In this document: positions 6,459 to 6,874 of the stretch, one piece after another
Layout of the letters: every line of letters begins with the position of its first letter
Numbering within the stretch: the stretch's first letter is position 1
Source of the DNA: Novosphingobium sp.
GTDB lineage: Bacteria > Pseudomonadota > Alphaproteobacteria > Sphingomonadales > Sphingomonadaceae
Assembly (NCBI GenBank): GCA_030830245.1
Contig: JAURNJ010000251.1
Span: 1-6,874 of the forward strand
Reading direction: 5' to 3'
Length of the DNA: 6,874 nt
Position numbers and translations under genes: made by a program
The notes under the pieces: generated by a model
Seen by the model: the letters and a program-made list of their open reading frames with translations, nothing else
The model's database searches: none
What the model was told of the DNA's origin: nothing

Positions 6459-6874
6459 TTGGCCATCGATCCGCTTTTCGATTTCAGCGGCAAGATCGCA
6501 CTGGTTACCGGCGGCTCTCGCGGGCTTGGCTACCAGATGGTCAAGGCCTTCGCCGAGCGTGGCGCCGATGTCATCATTGCCAGCCGCAAGCTGGAAAACT
6601 GCGAGACAGTCGCCGAAGAGTGCCGCGCGCTGGGAAGGCGAGCCAAGGCGATAGCGGCGCATGTCGGCAAGTGGGACCAGTGCGAGAGGCTCGCCGATGA
6701 GGCCTGGGAGGCCTTCGGCAGGATCGACATCCTCGTCAACAATGCGGGAATGGGGCCGGCCATGCCGAGCCATGAAGTGACCGAGGCGCTGTTCGATTCG
6801 GTCGTGAACCTCAATTTCAAGGGACCGTTCCGGCTCGCCAGCCTGATTGCCAAGCGCATGGCCGATGGCGAAGA
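6459..6874 (+). CDS. Short-chain dehydrogenase/reductase (SDR), 5' part, 138 codons
   Basis: A classical SDR with a Rossmann fold, cut by the right window edge. The substrate cannot be read: the catalytic Ser and Tyr-x-x-x-Lys lie beyond the window. Seen: the cofactor motif TGGSRGLG (17-24); the end of the second strand IIASRK (39-44), where S42 and R43 suggest NADP(H) over NAD(H), as no Asp occupies the usual NAD-selecting place; NNAG (94-97), which stabilises the central sheet; and NLNFKG (117-122), whose N119 fits the tetrad Asn. The enzyme should be cytoplasmic, as no signal or membrane segment is present. The start is TTG at 6459, the only start codon after the in-frame TGA at 6441; the next ATG (residue 27) would delete the glycine motif. 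The 26-base gap to mrcA has no terminator, so read-through from the peptidoglycan genes is likely. It could be a ketoreductase of fatty acid, polyketide or sugar metabolism, or a degradative dehydrogenase. Confidence 0.93.
   Translation, partial: MAIDPLFDFSGKIALVTGGSRGLGYQMVKAFAERGADVIIASRKLENCETVAEECRALGRRAKAIAAHVGKWDQCERLADEAWEAFGRIDILVNNAGMGPAMPSHEVTEALFDSVVNLNFKGPFRLASLIAKRMADGE

Noticed and set aside
1..6874. Novel defence, mobile or biosynthetic system
   Set aside because: All four genes belong to well-known housekeeping or enzyme families. I saw no direct-repeat array, terminal inverted repeats, transposase, integrase or compositional break.

Overview
The window carries four protein genes in GC-rich DNA with dense coding. 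The gene order and the protein types point to an alphaproteobacterium, most likely of the Sphingomonadales (inference from protein features and composition; no search was run). All four genes belong to recognisable families. I found no sign of a mobile element, CRISPR array, toxin-antitoxin pair, phage gene, tRNA or rRNA.

Layout. Positions 1-2427 (minus strand) hold most of rne, encoding the endoribonuclease RNase E. It starts at 2427 and runs off the left edge, still open after 809 codons. Positions 2428-2981 are a 554-base gap between divergent starts. It has no convincing gene, but it holds the rne ribosome binding site, a cluster of mutually exclusive inverted repeats in the likely rne leader, and a consensus -35 hexamer facing the amidase gene. 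Positions 2982-3848 (plus) encode an AmiC-type N-acetylmuramoyl-L-alanine amidase. Positions 3904-6432 (plus) encode a bifunctional class A penicillin-binding protein 1A (mrcA). Positions 6459-6874 (plus) are the first 138 codons of a short-chain dehydrogenase/reductase with a TTG start, cut by the right edge.

How they fit together. The amidase and PBP1A act on the same periplasmic polymer: PBP1A polymerises and cross-links peptidoglycan, and the amidase cuts stem peptides off glycan strands during cell separation. They are 55 bases apart with no terminator and are probably co-transcribed. The reductase follows PBP1A after 26 bases and may share the transcript; its role is unknown. The arrangement rne / amiC-mrcA in divergent orientation is, as I recall it, conserved in other Alphaproteobacteria such as Caulobacter, where prfB usually follows mrcA. 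Here a reductase takes that place.

Points of most interest: a large acidic and arginine-rich insertion inside the S1 domain of RNase E, echoed by similar charge-block sequence in its C-terminal tail; the inverted-repeat cluster in the rne leader; an amidase with no room for an AMIN domain; and two cysteine pairs plus a glycine run in the PBP1A transpeptidase domain. None amounts to a new system; the region reads as core housekeeping chromosome.
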